From Bacteroidota bacterium (GTDB taxonomy: Bacteria > Bacteroidota > Bacteroidia > Chitinophagales > Chitinophagaceae), in the NCBI GenBank assembly GCA_028875955.1, contig JAGWTX010000150.1, positions 1-6,311 of the forward strand: 6,311 nt of DNA, read 5' to 3'. Numbering within the stretch: the stretch's first letter is position 1; each line of letters begins with the position of its first letter. Positions 6,211 through 6,311 of this stretch are shown in pieces. The position numbers were made by a program, and so were the translations under genes. The notes below the pieces were generated by a model that was not told the DNA's origin, did no database searches, and saw only the letters and a program-made list of their open reading frames with translations.

Positions 6211-6311
6211 ATGCCAGGTTTACCCAGAAGAAAATTTATGCAACAGATGGGTGCTGCCGCAGTATTTAGCGGTTTGGGCGGCATCGGTGCCTCCTTTGCG
6301 CAAACTGAAAA
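6211..6311 (+). CDS. Tat-signal exported protein, N-terminal fragment
   Basis: Only the first 33 codons are in the window; the frame is open at the right edge. The sequence begins MPGLPRRKFMQQMGAAAVFSGLGG and carries a twin-arginine motif (P-R-R-K-F-M-Q) followed by a hydrophobic stretch. A plausible signal-peptidase site follows A-S-F-A before QTE. The mature domain is not visible, so no function is assigned. In this context another sugar isomerase/epimerase, oxidoreductase or glycoside-processing protein would be expected. It follows the cytoplasmic Gfo/Idh/MocA gene by 27 bp on the same strand with no terminator between, so the two are likely one operon. No Shine-Dalgarno sequence precedes the ATG. 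Confidence 0.8.
   Translation, partial: MPGLPRRKFMQQMGAAAVFSGLGGIGASFAQTE

Noticed and set aside
1..6311. Search for mobile elements, CRISPR repeats, tRNA or rRNA genes, toxin-antitoxin or defence genes.
   Set aside because: No transposase or integrase motifs, terminal inverted repeats, regularly spaced direct repeats with spacers, or RNA gene signatures were seen. All large open frames are accounted for by metabolic or envelope genes.

Overview
The window looks like chromosomal DNA from a Bacteroidota bacterium, most plausibly a Chitinophagales/Chitinophagaceae-type soil or aquatic lineage. The evidence is a DUF5723-like outer-membrane barrel protein, a plant-type acyl-ACP desaturase of the kind found in this phylum, Tat-exported Gfo/Idh/MocA and TIM-barrel sugar proteins, start codons mostly without Shine-Dalgarno sequences, and one exact Bacteroidota -7 promoter element (TAnnTTTG). 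Placement below phylum is inference.

Layout from left to right. (1) The 3' part of an outer-membrane beta-barrel gene on + (1-1032, open at the left edge). (2) A hairpin (1039-1082) whose U-tract serves the convergent cold-shock gene on - (1124-1330). (3) A 345-bp divergent intergenic region (1331-1675) with a promoter element for the next gene. (4) A complete diiron acyl-ACP desaturase on + (1676-2656), starting 36 codons inside its longest open frame. (5) A strong bidirectional terminator (2673-2713). (6) A two-gene minus-strand operon, transcribed from 4959 down to 2728: a Tat-signal Gfo/Idh/MocA oxidoreductase, then a Tat-signal sugar phosphate isomerase/epimerase-like TIM-barrel protein. 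(7) A 219-bp divergent region with three GACTGC copies spaced 21-22 bp apart. (8) A plus-strand operon with a cytoplasmic-type Gfo/Idh/MocA oxidoreductase (5179-6183) and the first 33 codons of another Tat-signal protein (6211 to the right edge).

The right half (2728-6311) is a coherent divergent locus for sugar or polyol oxidation: two NAD(P)-dependent Gfo/Idh/MocA dehydrogenases, one TIM-barrel isomerase/epimerase/lyase-like protein and an unidentified exported protein. Three of the four carry Tat signals, so part of the chemistry probably occurs in the periplasm on folded, cofactor-loaded enzymes. This gene set resembles Bacteroidota loci that process glycosides through 3-keto intermediates, but the substrate cannot be read from the sequence. 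The left half is ordinary housekeeping or envelope content. I see no mobile element, CRISPR array, tRNA or rRNA gene, and no clearly new biological system. The most useful observations are the corrected gene starts, the clustering of Tat substrates, the variant active-site motifs and the phased repeats in the divergent promoter region.
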